Part shown: in pieces, positions 54,701 through 62,170 of the stretch
How positions within the stretch are numbered: position 1 is the stretch's first letter
Layout: each line of letters starts with the position of its first letter
Origin: Bacillota bacterium
GTDB taxonomy: Bacteria; Bacillota; Sulfobacillia; Sulfobacillales; Sulfobacillaceae
Reading direction: 5' to 3'
DNA: 64,000 nucleotides
Assembly (NCBI GenBank): GCA_023511625.1
Contig: JAIMBD010000001.1
Span: forward strand, 62,001-126,000
Notes under the pieces: generated by a model
What the model was told of the DNA's origin: nothing
What the model saw: the letters and a program-made list of their open reading frames with translations, nothing else
Database searches by the model: none
Translations under genes and position numbers: made by a program

Positions 54701-57254
54701 TCAAGAGGCAGCCTCTGCCACCTTAAGCGACCTCTTGAACCCGATTGAGACCTCGATTTTCCTGGACACCCGATGGGACACCCTGATGTTTCAGGTGCCT
54801 CAACCCCAGGTGACCTCCGTGACCCCAAGCAGTGGGCTTGGGACCGGGGGCCTGACGGTTCAGGTGTCCGGCCAAGACTTCTACGGCGGTCCAGTGGCCG
54901 TGCAGTTCTGTCCGATCGGGTCCTCGACCGGCTGTACCTCCGCAACCTCCAGCCAGGTCTCCTCAGACACGACCCTTTCGGCCACTGTCCCCGCTGTGCC
55001 CCCCGGCACGTATTGCATCGAAGTCGTCGATGCCGGAGGACCCAGTACCTGCAGCGCAGCCAGTCAGTTTACGGTGGAAACCCCGCAACAGCAGGCCGAG
55101 TCCAGTGGGCTCACCTTTCCCATCGTCTCGAGTGTCAGTCCCTCCTCCGGGCCCGATGGGGGAGGCACCGCCGTGGTCCTGACCGGAGCCAATCTGGAGG
55201 GCGTCCAGCAGGTGTGGTTCGGCACCGCCACTCCCCAAGACAATCCGGGTCTTTACAACCAATACTTGGAATCGGGATCTCCGAACGGGTTGCCGACGCT
55301 CTCGCCGGCGCCCTTCACGGTCGTCAATGACGGCGAAATCGTGGCCTGCGCGCCGCCGGTGGCCGCAGCCGAAACCGTCTGGGTGGCCGTCTACGGTACC
55401 GACGGCTGGAGCACCGTCACCCCGGCTGATCAGTTCACTTATACTTCCGGCGCCGGCACCACCTGTACGCCTTCCGCCAGTTCGGGCACTACGGCCAGCC
55501 CGCCGACGGTGACGGCAGTGAGCCCCTCCAGCGGCCCCATCACCGGCGGCATGATGGTCACAGTCAACGGAAGCGGCTTCCAAGACCTTCAGCAGTCTGT
55601 GGCCTGTACCGTTTACGGCTGTCCTGGCGGGGAGACCGCCACCCTGTTGATCCCGCCGAAGGTGCAGTTCTGCGGATCGGGGGCCGTCATCTGCAGCCCA
55701 GCCAGCAATGTCCAAGTCATCGACAGCAATACCTTGTTGGTGCAGGCTCCTCCCTCAGAGTTGGGAACCGGAACCGTCGACATCGAGGTCATGGGGCCAG
55801 GCGGATGGAGCACGCCGAACGCGGGGGATCAATTCACCTATACCCCCTCCAGCGCCTGTACCACCTCGAACGGCGCCTGTGCGGGACCGGGGAGCCTGTC
55901 CTTAGGGGTAAATCCTCCGGTTTCCGTGGCTGGATTGGGCAGCGCCCAGGTTTTGGCCACCTTACTCAATGGCTTGGGGTCGCCCTTGTCCAATGTCCCC
56001 GTCCTCATCTCGAACTCCGGAAGCCAGTCGTCTACCACCGAAGTCGTCTACACCGATAGCAACGGGCTGGCCTCGGTCAACTTGACCAGCGCTGGGCCTG
56101 GCACCCTCTCGGTGGAGGCGGAGGTCTACGGCCAACCCAACCTAGTCGACCGGGCGTCGGTCACCTTCGAACCCCTGCCCATCGTGACTGGGCTGAGCGT
56201 CCATTCCGGTCCCACTACGGGGGGAACCTCGGTGACCATCTCAGGGCTCGGCTTCACCGGAGCCACCACCGTATACGTTGGAAGCAGCCTCATCACCACC
56301 TTCACCGTGGCCCCGGACGGCACCGCGATCACCTTCACCACCCCGCCGGGCTTGGGCACGGTCGACGTGCGCGTGGGCAATGACGCCGCCATCAGTGGCA
56401 CAGGCGTGGCCGACCAGTTCACCTACAACGGCACCTCAGTGTTGGCCCCGCAAGTGACTTCGGTCACTCCCTCGGGAGGTCCGGCCGCTGGCGGGACTTC
56501 CGTGGTGATCGGCGGAAGCGGCTTTACCGGGGCCACTGCCGTGTTGTTCGGATCCACCCCCGCCGCCCACTTTACCGTCGTCTCCGACAGCAAAATCACC
56601 GCGACGGCGCCCCCGGGCAGCGGCACGGTCTCCGTCACGGTAGTCACCGCCAATGGGGTCAGCTCCGCCGGACCCAATTCCACCTTCACCTACATCACCC
56701 CTTTGAGCACCCTGACCCGAACCTTGTCCGCAGGGTGGAATACCCTCTCCGTCCCCTTCCCGTTAGCTTCCAACAGCAATTCCCTGGCCGCCGTCCTGTC
56801 GGACCAGGCGAGTTCCCTGATGCTGGCCCTCACTTACGACTGCGCGACCAGCCAAGAGGCCGCAACCGGCGATTGCTGGCAGCAGGTGACCGGCCCGTTG
56901 CCTGCTCCCATGCAGGGTGTGTTCCTGGAGTTGCGCAGCGGCAGCGGCCCCGTCACTGCCACCTTGGTTCCAGCCTCTTCCCTCAATGCCCCGCCCCAGT
57001 ACGGGCTGCAACCGGGTTGGAATTTGGTGGGACCCTCTTCGCTTACCGACACCGAAAGCGATCAAACGTTTCTCAATGGGATGCCGTCAAGTTCGGTGCC
57101 GCTCTTGGTCGACCCTAACGGCAGTCTCCAAGCCGTTTCCAACCCGGGGCAAGACACCACCCATTTCGTGCAAAACGGCTACGCGTACTGGGTGTTCTCA
57201 GAATCCGAAGCCACGTTGGCAGGCCAGATCCCGACCGGAGGCGCCAATCCGTAA
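51729..57254 (+). CDS. Giant secreted surface protein with five IPT/TIG domains
   Basis: An 1841-residue protein. The signal peptide is MIAAILLACLVGAAEFGLPA with cleavage near AVASG. Two tandem ~110-residue repeats follow (each has a VPAG..LT.....NTTNPTV core), then a Ser/Thr/Asn-rich beta region (about 300-1020). Three IPT/TIG domains start near 1026, 1130 and 1258 (VTPSSGLGTGG, VSPSSGPDGGG, VSPSSGPITGG). A Big-like domain is at about 1393-1480, two more TIG domains near 1484 and 1574, and a C-terminal module with GWNTLSVPF and GWNLVGPS. There is no membrane anchor or LPxTG. The GTG start has AAAGGAGG upstream. Probably an extracellular adhesin or S-layer-associated protein. Confidence 0.85.
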   Translation: MVLRRFWQHSRRMIAAILLACLVGAAEFGLPAGTAVASGTPIAQLSISLGNYVSATQNTQWTFQFTTPTGLASGTLLFDDSAPGVTFSANSQDYSLYYSLSSNSNNTQIPITVRPASPGFDLVLDASVPAGAQLTLYALNTTNPTVTFGQASLSVPVVLGAYPPNAFSYSTASTTLTFNAPYLPLSVQTSSSLSGASGVTWTFSVQTTAAFSSGLVVNNSGGVQGARFSSNPADYVLRINHTPVPATVSLGSGGAFALTTSALVPAGATLTVEAYNTTNPTVPTGQTELEVPVALTLTPTANNFMDVARTTVTFQSPASSSTGSGPATVQSPSLVIGQQMAPLPPASLPGSDSTSSNFSPYTLGFDNQGDTLNRGTPSNSQTLDTQTTTINGTEVIGTVGSTSYYLTNAAAVEIPVQCTSNPNWVTACNVKVEDANNNPWPNLQVINPQGGTVSLVLGNGTTFTMPQVAVNTIAQPATVPVVSPQSQVPTSANNSLNSPDYVSSGWGPINAPGGLTLVPMPDCSGGVGTASATLLIPLNGISAQIKLVTTEVSAMLSSLAGDLGAEEENQGGASAYAAFGNIWGSSSCAFEGFVGMFALSTHSANWAEVLNTGLEGTYSQVNSTTASSLGQGQVLAFSAYNDSRTLNLAQLPLSEFQVAVMPYKILYQPPGDNSHSEFTLSQGASSQTDFTIAQETTNTVSTSNTLSWNLGLSAENVGSVNTSGTWDQTVTQANTSAISKGQSVAWTSAEDQQWQSYTSANNNGLPQLDTPGTQPWMYDEFVLEVHPQFALYDGYWCTDGTSDCGVNSSGQAQPLPAQGSTVWTLLGAQPTQFDIRAGDLLACAQGTAMPIPGTNPSEELTPSQCQSLLQLDPFAAAGTQSLDPSSTSAAGAIGNLAIPVEHYSAGMPGEGTNGSYMVQLSQSQETTNSAQQTSAFTASIDASITNGTDISAGVGPPVLQPTGGVSFENTIRSGQSVTITYSQSQTASQVVQEAASATLSDLLNPIETSIFLDTRWDTLMFQVPQPQVTSVTPSSGLGTGGLTVQVSGQDFYGGPVAVQFCPIGSSTGCTSATSSQVSSDTTLSATVPAVPPGTYCIEVVDAGGPSTCSAASQFTVETPQQQAESSGLTFPIVSSVSPSSGPDGGGTAVVLTGANLEGVQQVWFGTATPQDNPGLYNQYLESGSPNGLPTLSPAPFTVVNDGEIVACAPPVAAAETVWVAVYGTDGWSTVTPADQFTYTSGAGTTCTPSASSGTTASPPTVTAVSPSSGPITGGMMVTVNGSGFQDLQQSVACTVYGCPGGETATLLIPPKVQFCGSGAVICSPASNVQVIDSNTLLVQAPPSELGTGTVDIEVMGPGGWSTPNAGDQFTYTPSSACTTSNGACAGPGSLSLGVNPPVSVAGLGSAQVLATLLNGLGSPLSNVPVLISNSGSQSSTTEVVYTDSNGLASVNLTSAGPGTLSVEAEVYGQPNLVDRASVTFEPLPIVTGLSVHSGPTTGGTSVTISGLGFTGATTVYVGSSLITTFTVAPDGTAITFTTPPGLGTVDVRVGNDAAISGTGVADQFTYNGTSVLAPQVTSVTPSGGPAAGGTSVVIGGSGFTGATAVLFGSTPAAHFTVVSDSKITATAPPGSGTVSVTVVTANGVSSAGPNSTFTYITPLSTLTRTLSAGWNTLSVPFPLASNSNSLAAVLSDQASSLMLALTYDCATSQEAATGDCWQQVTGPLPAPMQGVFLELRSGSGPVTATLVPASSLNAPPQYGLQPGWNLVGPSSLTDTESDQTFLNGMPSSSVPLLVDPNGSLQAVSNPGQDTTHFVQNGYAYWVFSESEATLAGQIPTGGANP

Positions 57255-57266
57255 CCGGCTTCTCCT

Positions 57267-57300
57267 CCCGGCGCTCGGTGCGTTCCTGCCGAGCGCCGGG
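57267..57300 (+). terminator. Terminator after the giant TIG protein
   Basis: CCCGGCGCTCGG and CCGAGCGCCGGG form a perfect 12-bp stem; AACCATTGGGTTTT follows. Confidence 0.75.
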
Positions 57301-57344
57301 AACCATTGGGTTTTCTGGCTGGCCCCTGGTTTTCCAGTCACCCC

Positions 57345-57800
57345 AAAGTATTGGGGGCCAACGGCGTACCGATCGCGGTCTTGATTCCCCCCCATCCCTG
57401 CGTCAATCTGCTCTCCTCGTTGCCGCCTTCAGAGGTCGCCATTCCTGTGAGCCAGGCCGTGGACCTGAGCGGTACGCCGTTGGCCGACTGTGCTACGCCT
57501 GGGAAAGTGACCGTCACGTGGCCAGGCGCGCCGGGAACTGTGGTGGCGGCGAACGGCAGTGGCGCCGGGTCCTTTGTCGACGCGTGGTCGGCGGCACCGC
57601 GCGGGAAGCAACGGCATTCCCCTCGTGGTGACCAATCCCGCCGCACGGCCGAGCCGTAGCGCTGTGTACCTGGCTGAGGTGCCATCGAATTAACTGATTT
57701 GGATAATGGGGAATCCACTGCCGTCTCCGACCACGTGCTGGGCGACGTCACCTCCTCAGGTAGGGCCGCGCAGATTCCCGGCACCAGCGGCGGCTAAGGA
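57345..57800 (+). pseudogene. Remnant of a secreted surface protein
   Basis: Three consecutive plus-strand frames read as one degraded protein: KVTVTWPGAPGTVVAANGSG, then NGIPLVVTNPAARPS, then ELTDLDNGESTAVSDHVLGD ending GTSGG and a stop at about 57796-57798. The style (small, Gly/Ser/Thr-rich beta strands) matches the surface proteins of this region. Frame changes break it and no start is visible. Confidence 0.5.
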
Positions 57801-58059
57801 TTCCAGCAAGTCTCGGGGGCGTCAGGTCCCCGGATGCTCTTCCGTCTTCCGAGGGATAGTTAACGATGGATGCGGAGGAAGGTGCAAACTCCAGTCAGGA
57901 TTGGCGGTCTGCCGAAGGCCGCGTACGGCCCCAGATCCTGCTCGAGAAGCCGTGCGTTGGATGCCGCCCGGCACGTCTTTCTCTCGGGTGCCGACAACCC
58001 TTCCGCTCTCCCCGCGGCCACTGCCAAAAGTCCCCGGATCCTCGGCCACTTGAGGCGGA

Positions 58060-58300
58060 TCCAAGGGCTCCAGTGCGGTCTCGGGCCTCTACAACGGGAT
58101 CGTGCGAGCCCTGCCCCAAGAGTTCCCAGGGGTCTTTGGACCACAGTGCCAGACCCAATGCATCCATACGTGCTGGACGCCTGCCCCAAGCGCATCCGGA
58201 GCGGGATCTGCGCGATACCGCAAGCGGTCGTCGACGCCCTCGACCCGAAACGGGCCGAGGGGCAGCTCCAACGGAAAAGTGGGCATCGCCGAGGCCTGCG
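58060..58300 (+). pseudogene. IS256/Mutator-type transposase fragment
   Basis: In two plus-strand frames: GIVRALPQEFPGV then QCQTQ, and VLDACPKRIRSGICAI followed by AVVDALDPKRAEGQLQRK. These align with the FPGV..QRCQTHF...VLDACPK block of IS256-type transposases. The remaining parts are missing. The surrounding 57800-58833 holds no intact gene. Confidence 0.6.
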
Positions 58301-58833
58301 CCGTTTTTCGGCGTTCCCCCGGACAACCGGCTGCGCCCACCCCCTCCCCACGCCGAAGCAATGAGCTAGGCGATGCGCGGCTTCGGTTCTGCCTCAACCG
58401 GGCCTTGGCCGGTCGACTCGCAGAGGCTTTGCTGAGAAGACTGTACGAAAGAGGCGCACCGGGTGTGCCCATCCGGGACCCTGGACGGTCCTTGGGTCAA
58501 GGGAAATTCCGCCGCCGCGCCCATCGCGGTCCCTCAAGGAACTGATCAGAGGTCATCGGTTCCGCCTGCCGAGGCCCCTCCTCGGGACGGGCCGGTAGGA
58601 TGGACCGGATGTGCCCGCCCCTCAAAACCCGCTGTTTCCAACACCTTCTGAGGAGGGGGCGGAGCCTCTGCGCGTCCCTGCCCTAGACCGCATTCCGAGT
58701 CCGCCCCGGGGTGACCGCGATGGGACAGGCGATTTACGCCGGGCAAAGTGCAAAGCTTCGACGAGCTTCGACCCTCGCTTGTGCTATGCTGCCCTCAATT
58801 CAGGATGTTGGGCAAGGGGGCCGTGACCGATAC

Positions 58834-59160
58834 ATGACCGAGACCACCCCCGCGGCAGGGCTTCAGCCACACCGTCCTGGTTTGGAACTTGCCACCGTGG
58901 CCGTACCAGGTTGGGTTGACCCCCGCCTCCTTTGGGAACGCTTAAACCGCCTCGCACAGCTGATCGGCGCCGCGGGTACCGGGAGCGACCGCGACCCGTG
59001 GCGCATCCCTCCGGTCTGGAACGCAATCCTGGGCACGTCGGGGGCCGTGGCCATGGGATTGGCTTATTCCCGCGACGGGTTCGGCGCGCTGACCACCCAT
59101 GTGGTGCTATGGGACGCAGCCCTGGACGAATCCGAGGCCTCACGCCCCCGGGGAGCCTAA
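58834..59160 (+). CDS. Small hypothetical protein
   Basis: A 108-residue open frame (MTETTPAAGLQPHRPGLELA...), with an amphipathic, soluble composition and no signal peptide. No family recognised. Start choice is uncertain: the ATG at 58834 has only a distant AAGGGGG. It is convergent with serS. It could be a real small gene or chance. Confidence 0.4.
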   Translation: MTETTPAAGLQPHRPGLELATVAVPGWVDPRLLWERLNRLAQLIGAAGTGSDRDPWRIPPVWNAILGTSGAVAMGLAYSRDGFGALTTHVVLWDAALDESEASRPRGA

Positions 59161-59220
59161 CCCTGCCGGATGTGGCGAATCCCGGCAAACGCTGAGTTAC
59201 TCACAGGCGGTGTATAACTT

Positions 59221-59253
59221 TGTGGATAATCACCCGGATAGGCCTGTGGATAC
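59221..59253. other. Two DnaA-box-like sequences
   Basis: TGTGGATAA (59221-59229) is the exact complement of the TTATCCACA box. TGTGGATAC (59245-59253), inside the 3' end of serS, differs at one base. The gyrA-pdxS-pdxT-serS neighbourhood is normally close to the origin, so these may be outlying DnaA sites. Confidence 0.5.
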
Positions 59254-60525
59254 CGTGGGATCGATGGTGGACATCCCCCCTAGATACGGGACCAAGGCCT
59301 CCGGGATGCGCAGCCCACCGGATTCGGTCTGGTAGTTCTCCAAGATCGCGGCCAACGTCCGCCCCACCGCCAACGCGCTGCCGTTGAGGGTATGCACCCA
59401 GTCTGTTCGCTTGGCCCCTCGCGGGCGATAGCGAATGGAGGCCCGGCGCGCTTGGAAATCCGACATGTTGCTCACCGAGGAGATTTCCACATAGCGGCCG
59501 TAGCTCGGCATCCACACCTCGAGATCGTAAGTCTTGGCTTGACCGAACCCCATGTCGCCGCCGCACAACAGGACCGTGCGAAACGGTAGCTCCAGCCGTT
59601 CCAACACCAGCTCGGCATCGCGGCGCATGGCCTCCAGGGCCGCGGCGGAATCCTCCGGGCGCACCAGCTGGACCAACTCTACCTTGTCAAACTGATGTTG
59701 GCGGATGAGTCCGCGCGTGTCCCGTCCCGCCGCACCGGCTTCGGAACGAAAACAGGGGGTATAAGCCACGTACTTTCGAGGCAGGGTGTCTTCGTCCAGG
59801 ATCTCCTCCCGGTGATAATTGGTCAACGGCACTTCAGCGGTCGGAATTAGATAGTACTCGTGGGGAACCACCCGAAAAACGTCCTCCACGAACTTGGGAA
59901 ATTGACCGGTACCGACCATCGCCTCCCGCAGGACCAGCACCGGCGGCTCCATTTCCTGATACCCGCGGGCCGTGGCGTGGTCCAACATAAAGTTGATCAA
60001 CGCTCGCGAAAGCTTCGCGCCCCAGCCGGTCAATACCGTAAACCGCGCCCCTGAAAGCTTGTGCGCCCGCTCGAAGTCCAGCATCTGCAACCGTTCTCCG
60101 AGTTCCCAGTGCGGGATCGCCTGCGCCCCGGAAGCCTTAGGCTCACCGTAACGGTAGACCTCGACGTTGTCCTCGGCTCCCCGCCCGGGCGGCACATCGG
60201 GCCAGGGCGTGTTGGGCGTGGTCAACAAGAGTTCCTCGAGCTCGGCCTCGATCGGCCGGAGGGCGGATTCTTGGGCCGCAATGCGGTCGCCCAGCGCGCG
60301 CATGGCTTCCACCAGTTCCTCGGCGGCTTGTCCCTGCCGCTTCCGCTCGGCGATGGCCGTGGAGGTGCGATTGCGTTCGGCCTTGTCCTGTTCGATCTGA
60401 AACAACAGTCGCCGCCGCTCTTGGTCGAGCTCCAAGATGCGGTCGATGGGTGCGTCCACCCCTTTGATGGCCAGCAAGCGACGCACCTCGTCAGGGGTTT
60501 CGCGGATTCTGCGCAGGTCCAACAT
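59230..60525 (-). CDS. serS: Seryl-tRNA synthetase
   Basis: A 431-residue class II synthetase. The N-terminal long coiled-coil tRNA arm (about 25-100; EQDKAERNRTSTAIAERKRQ) contacts the long variable arm of tRNA-Ser. Class II motifs are visible: motif 2 around TPCFRSEAGAAGRDTRGLIR and motif 3 around TLNGSALAVGRTLAAILENY. The ATG at 60523-60525 has AAGGAGG seven bases upstream. It also charges tRNA-Sec with serine in selenocysteine synthesis, which matters for the Sec genes here. It follows pdxT in the gyrA-pdxS-pdxT-serS order common in Firmicutes. Confidence 0.95.
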   Translation of the reverse strand: MLDLRRIRETPDEVRRLLAIKGVDAPIDRILELDQERRRLLFQIEQDKAERNRTSTAIAERKRQGQAAEELVEAMRALGDRIAAQESALRPIEAELEELLLTTPNTPWPDVPPGRGAEDNVEVYRYGEPKASGAQAIPHWELGERLQMLDFERAHKLSGARFTVLTGWGAKLSRALINFMLDHATARGYQEMEPPVLVLREAMVGTGQFPKFVEDVFRVVPHEYYLIPTAEVPLTNYHREEILDEDTLPRKYVAYTPCFRSEAGAAGRDTRGLIRQHQFDKVELVQLVRPEDSAAALEAMRRDAELVLERLELPFRTVLLCGGDMGFGQAKTYDLEVWMPSYGRYVEISSVSNMSDFQARRASIRYRPRGAKRTDWVHTLNGSALAVGRTLAAILENYQTESGGLRIPEALVPYLGGMSTIDPTVSTGLSG

Positions 60526-60560
60526 CAAAGGTCCTCCTTGAATAGGCCGTGCGAACGGGA

Positions 60561-61154
60561 TTACTGGCGGGGGCGCCGACGGTGCGCGACCATGTCCACG
60601 AAGTACGCGTGAACGCGCCGGTCCGGCGTCATTTCAGGATGAAAGGTGGTAACCAGAAGGTCGTCTGCCTCGGCCATGACCACGCTGCCATCATGCGAGG
60701 CCAAGGCGCGCACGCCGGGGCCGAGGCGGGTGATGCGGGGCGCTCGGATAAACACGGCGGGAAAGGGGGGCTCGCCCAAAACCGGAATCGGCACCGCCAC
60801 CTCGAAAGACGCCAGCTGCCGTCCATACGCGTTGCGGTCTACGGCGATATCCATGAGCCCAAGCCGCGCCGGTGACCAGCCGTGCACCTCGCGCGCGAGC
60901 AGAATGGTGCCCGCACACGTGCCCCACATGGGGAGGGCCTCAGCCTGGCGGCGGGATAAGATGGCTTGGTCCACACCGTATTCCTGCATCAGCATCCCGA
61001 TGGTGGTGCTTTCGCCGCCCGGCAGGATGAGGCCGTCCACGCTCTGGACGGCCTCGGCACTGCGAACCGGGACCGCGTCGACTCCCAAGGCCCTAAGGTG
61101 CGCGAGGTGTTCGCGCACATCCCCCTGAATCGCCAGGACGCCAATCCGCACCAT
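60561..61154 (-). CDS. pdxT: Pyridoxal 5'-phosphate synthase glutaminase subunit PdxT
   Basis: A 197-residue class I glutaminase that supplies ammonia to PdxS. The nucleophile cysteine is in MWGTCAGTILLA; the His-Glu pair of the triad is in VTTFHPEMT; the PdxT signature is LILPGGESTTIG. It starts 2 bp after the pdxS stop, so the two are one operon and form the known 12+12 complex. The length is normal. Confidence 0.96.
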   Translation of the reverse strand: MVRIGVLAIQGDVREHLAHLRALGVDAVPVRSAEAVQSVDGLILPGGESTTIGMLMQEYGVDQAILSRRQAEALPMWGTCAGTILLAREVHGWSPARLGLMDIAVDRNAYGRQLASFEVAVPIPVLGEPPFPAVFIRAPRITRLGPGVRALASHDGSVVMAEADDLLVTTFHPEMTPDRRVHAYFVDMVAHRRRPRQ

Positions 61155-61156
61155 CG

Positions 61157-62074
61157 CTAGTACCCACGCTCCTGCATCCGTTCGGCTGCCGTCAACAGCG
61201 CCACGTCGATCCCTGGCATGGCCTCCCCGATGTCCTCCGAGACCTCGGCAATCACCTTGGGGTCGTTATAGTGCAGCGTGGCCCGAACAATGGCGCGAGC
61301 CCGCGCCTCGGGATTCTTGGACTTAAAGATGCCCGATCCCACGAAGATGCCGTCGGCACCGAGCTGCATCATCAACGCGGCATCGGCCGGCGTGGCGATT
61401 CCCCCGGCACTGAAGTTCACCACCGGCAAACGGCCGAGTTCCTTCACCCGGCGTACCAGCTCCAACGGCGCCCGCAATTCCTTGGCCAAATCGGGCAGAT
61501 CGGCGTCGGGAGTCGCCACCACCTGGCGGATTTGCCGGTTCATGGCCCTCAGGTGGCGCACGGCCTCCACGACATTGCCGGTCCCCGGCTCGCCCTTGGT
61601 CCGAATCATCGCAGCCCCTTCAGCAATCCGCCGCAACGCCTCGCCCAAATCGCGCGCCCCGCAGACAAAGGGCACCTTGAAGGCCCATTTGTCGATGTGG
61701 TACTGGTCGTCAGCCGGCGTCAGCACCTCGCTCTCGTCGATGTAGTCGACTTCGAGCGCCTCCAACACTTGGGCTTCTACGAAATGGCCGATACGGACCT
61801 TGGCCATGACGGGAATCGACACCGCCGCCATAATCTCCTTCACCACGCGGGGATCGGCCATGCGCGCGACCCCGCCCGCCGCTCGGATGTCGGCCGGCAC
61901 CCGTTCCAGCGCCATAACGGCTACTGCCCCGGCCCGCTCAGCGATCACCGCCTGCTCCGGTGTGGTGACGTCCATGATGACGCCGCCTTTCAACATCTCT
62001 GCCAACCCGGCCTTGACCGTGAAGGTGCCGGTACGCTTTTCTGCAGTGGGATTTTGCCCTGCCGCTTCTGTCAT
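61157..62074 (-). CDS. pdxS: Pyridoxal 5'-phosphate synthase subunit PdxS
   Basis: A 305-residue (beta/alpha)8 enzyme that makes PLP from ribose 5-phosphate, glyceraldehyde 3-phosphate and ammonia. Visible parts are the catalytic lysine in [28 protein letters not shown], the [10 protein letters not shown] loop and the [17 protein letters not shown] phosphate site. The ATG follows AAGGAGG. It leads pdxT. PLP made here serves the aminotransferase at the left end and, if present, SelA. Confidence 0.97.
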   Translation of the reverse strand: MTEAAGQNPTAEKRTGTFTVKAGLAEMLKGGVIMDVTTPEQAVIAERAGAVAVMALERVPADIRAAGGVARMADPRVVKEIMAAVSIPVMAKVRIGHFVEAQVLEALEVDYIDESEVLTPADDQYHIDKWAFKVPFVCGARDLGEALRRIAEGAAMIRTKGEPGTGNVVEAVRHLRAMNRQIRQVVATPDADLPDLAKELRAPLELVRRVKELGRLPVVNFSAGGIATPADAALMMQLGADGIFVGSGIFKSKNPEARARAIVRATLHYNDPKVIAEVSEDIGEAMPGIDVALLTAAERMQERGY

Positions 62075-62170
62075 CCTGGTGCCTCCTTACATGCAATCCA
62101 AACCCACGGGGCCAAGACGCCCCTGCCGCTTGCAGACAAGCCGCATGCGGCCCATGGCCTACTCCTTTTT

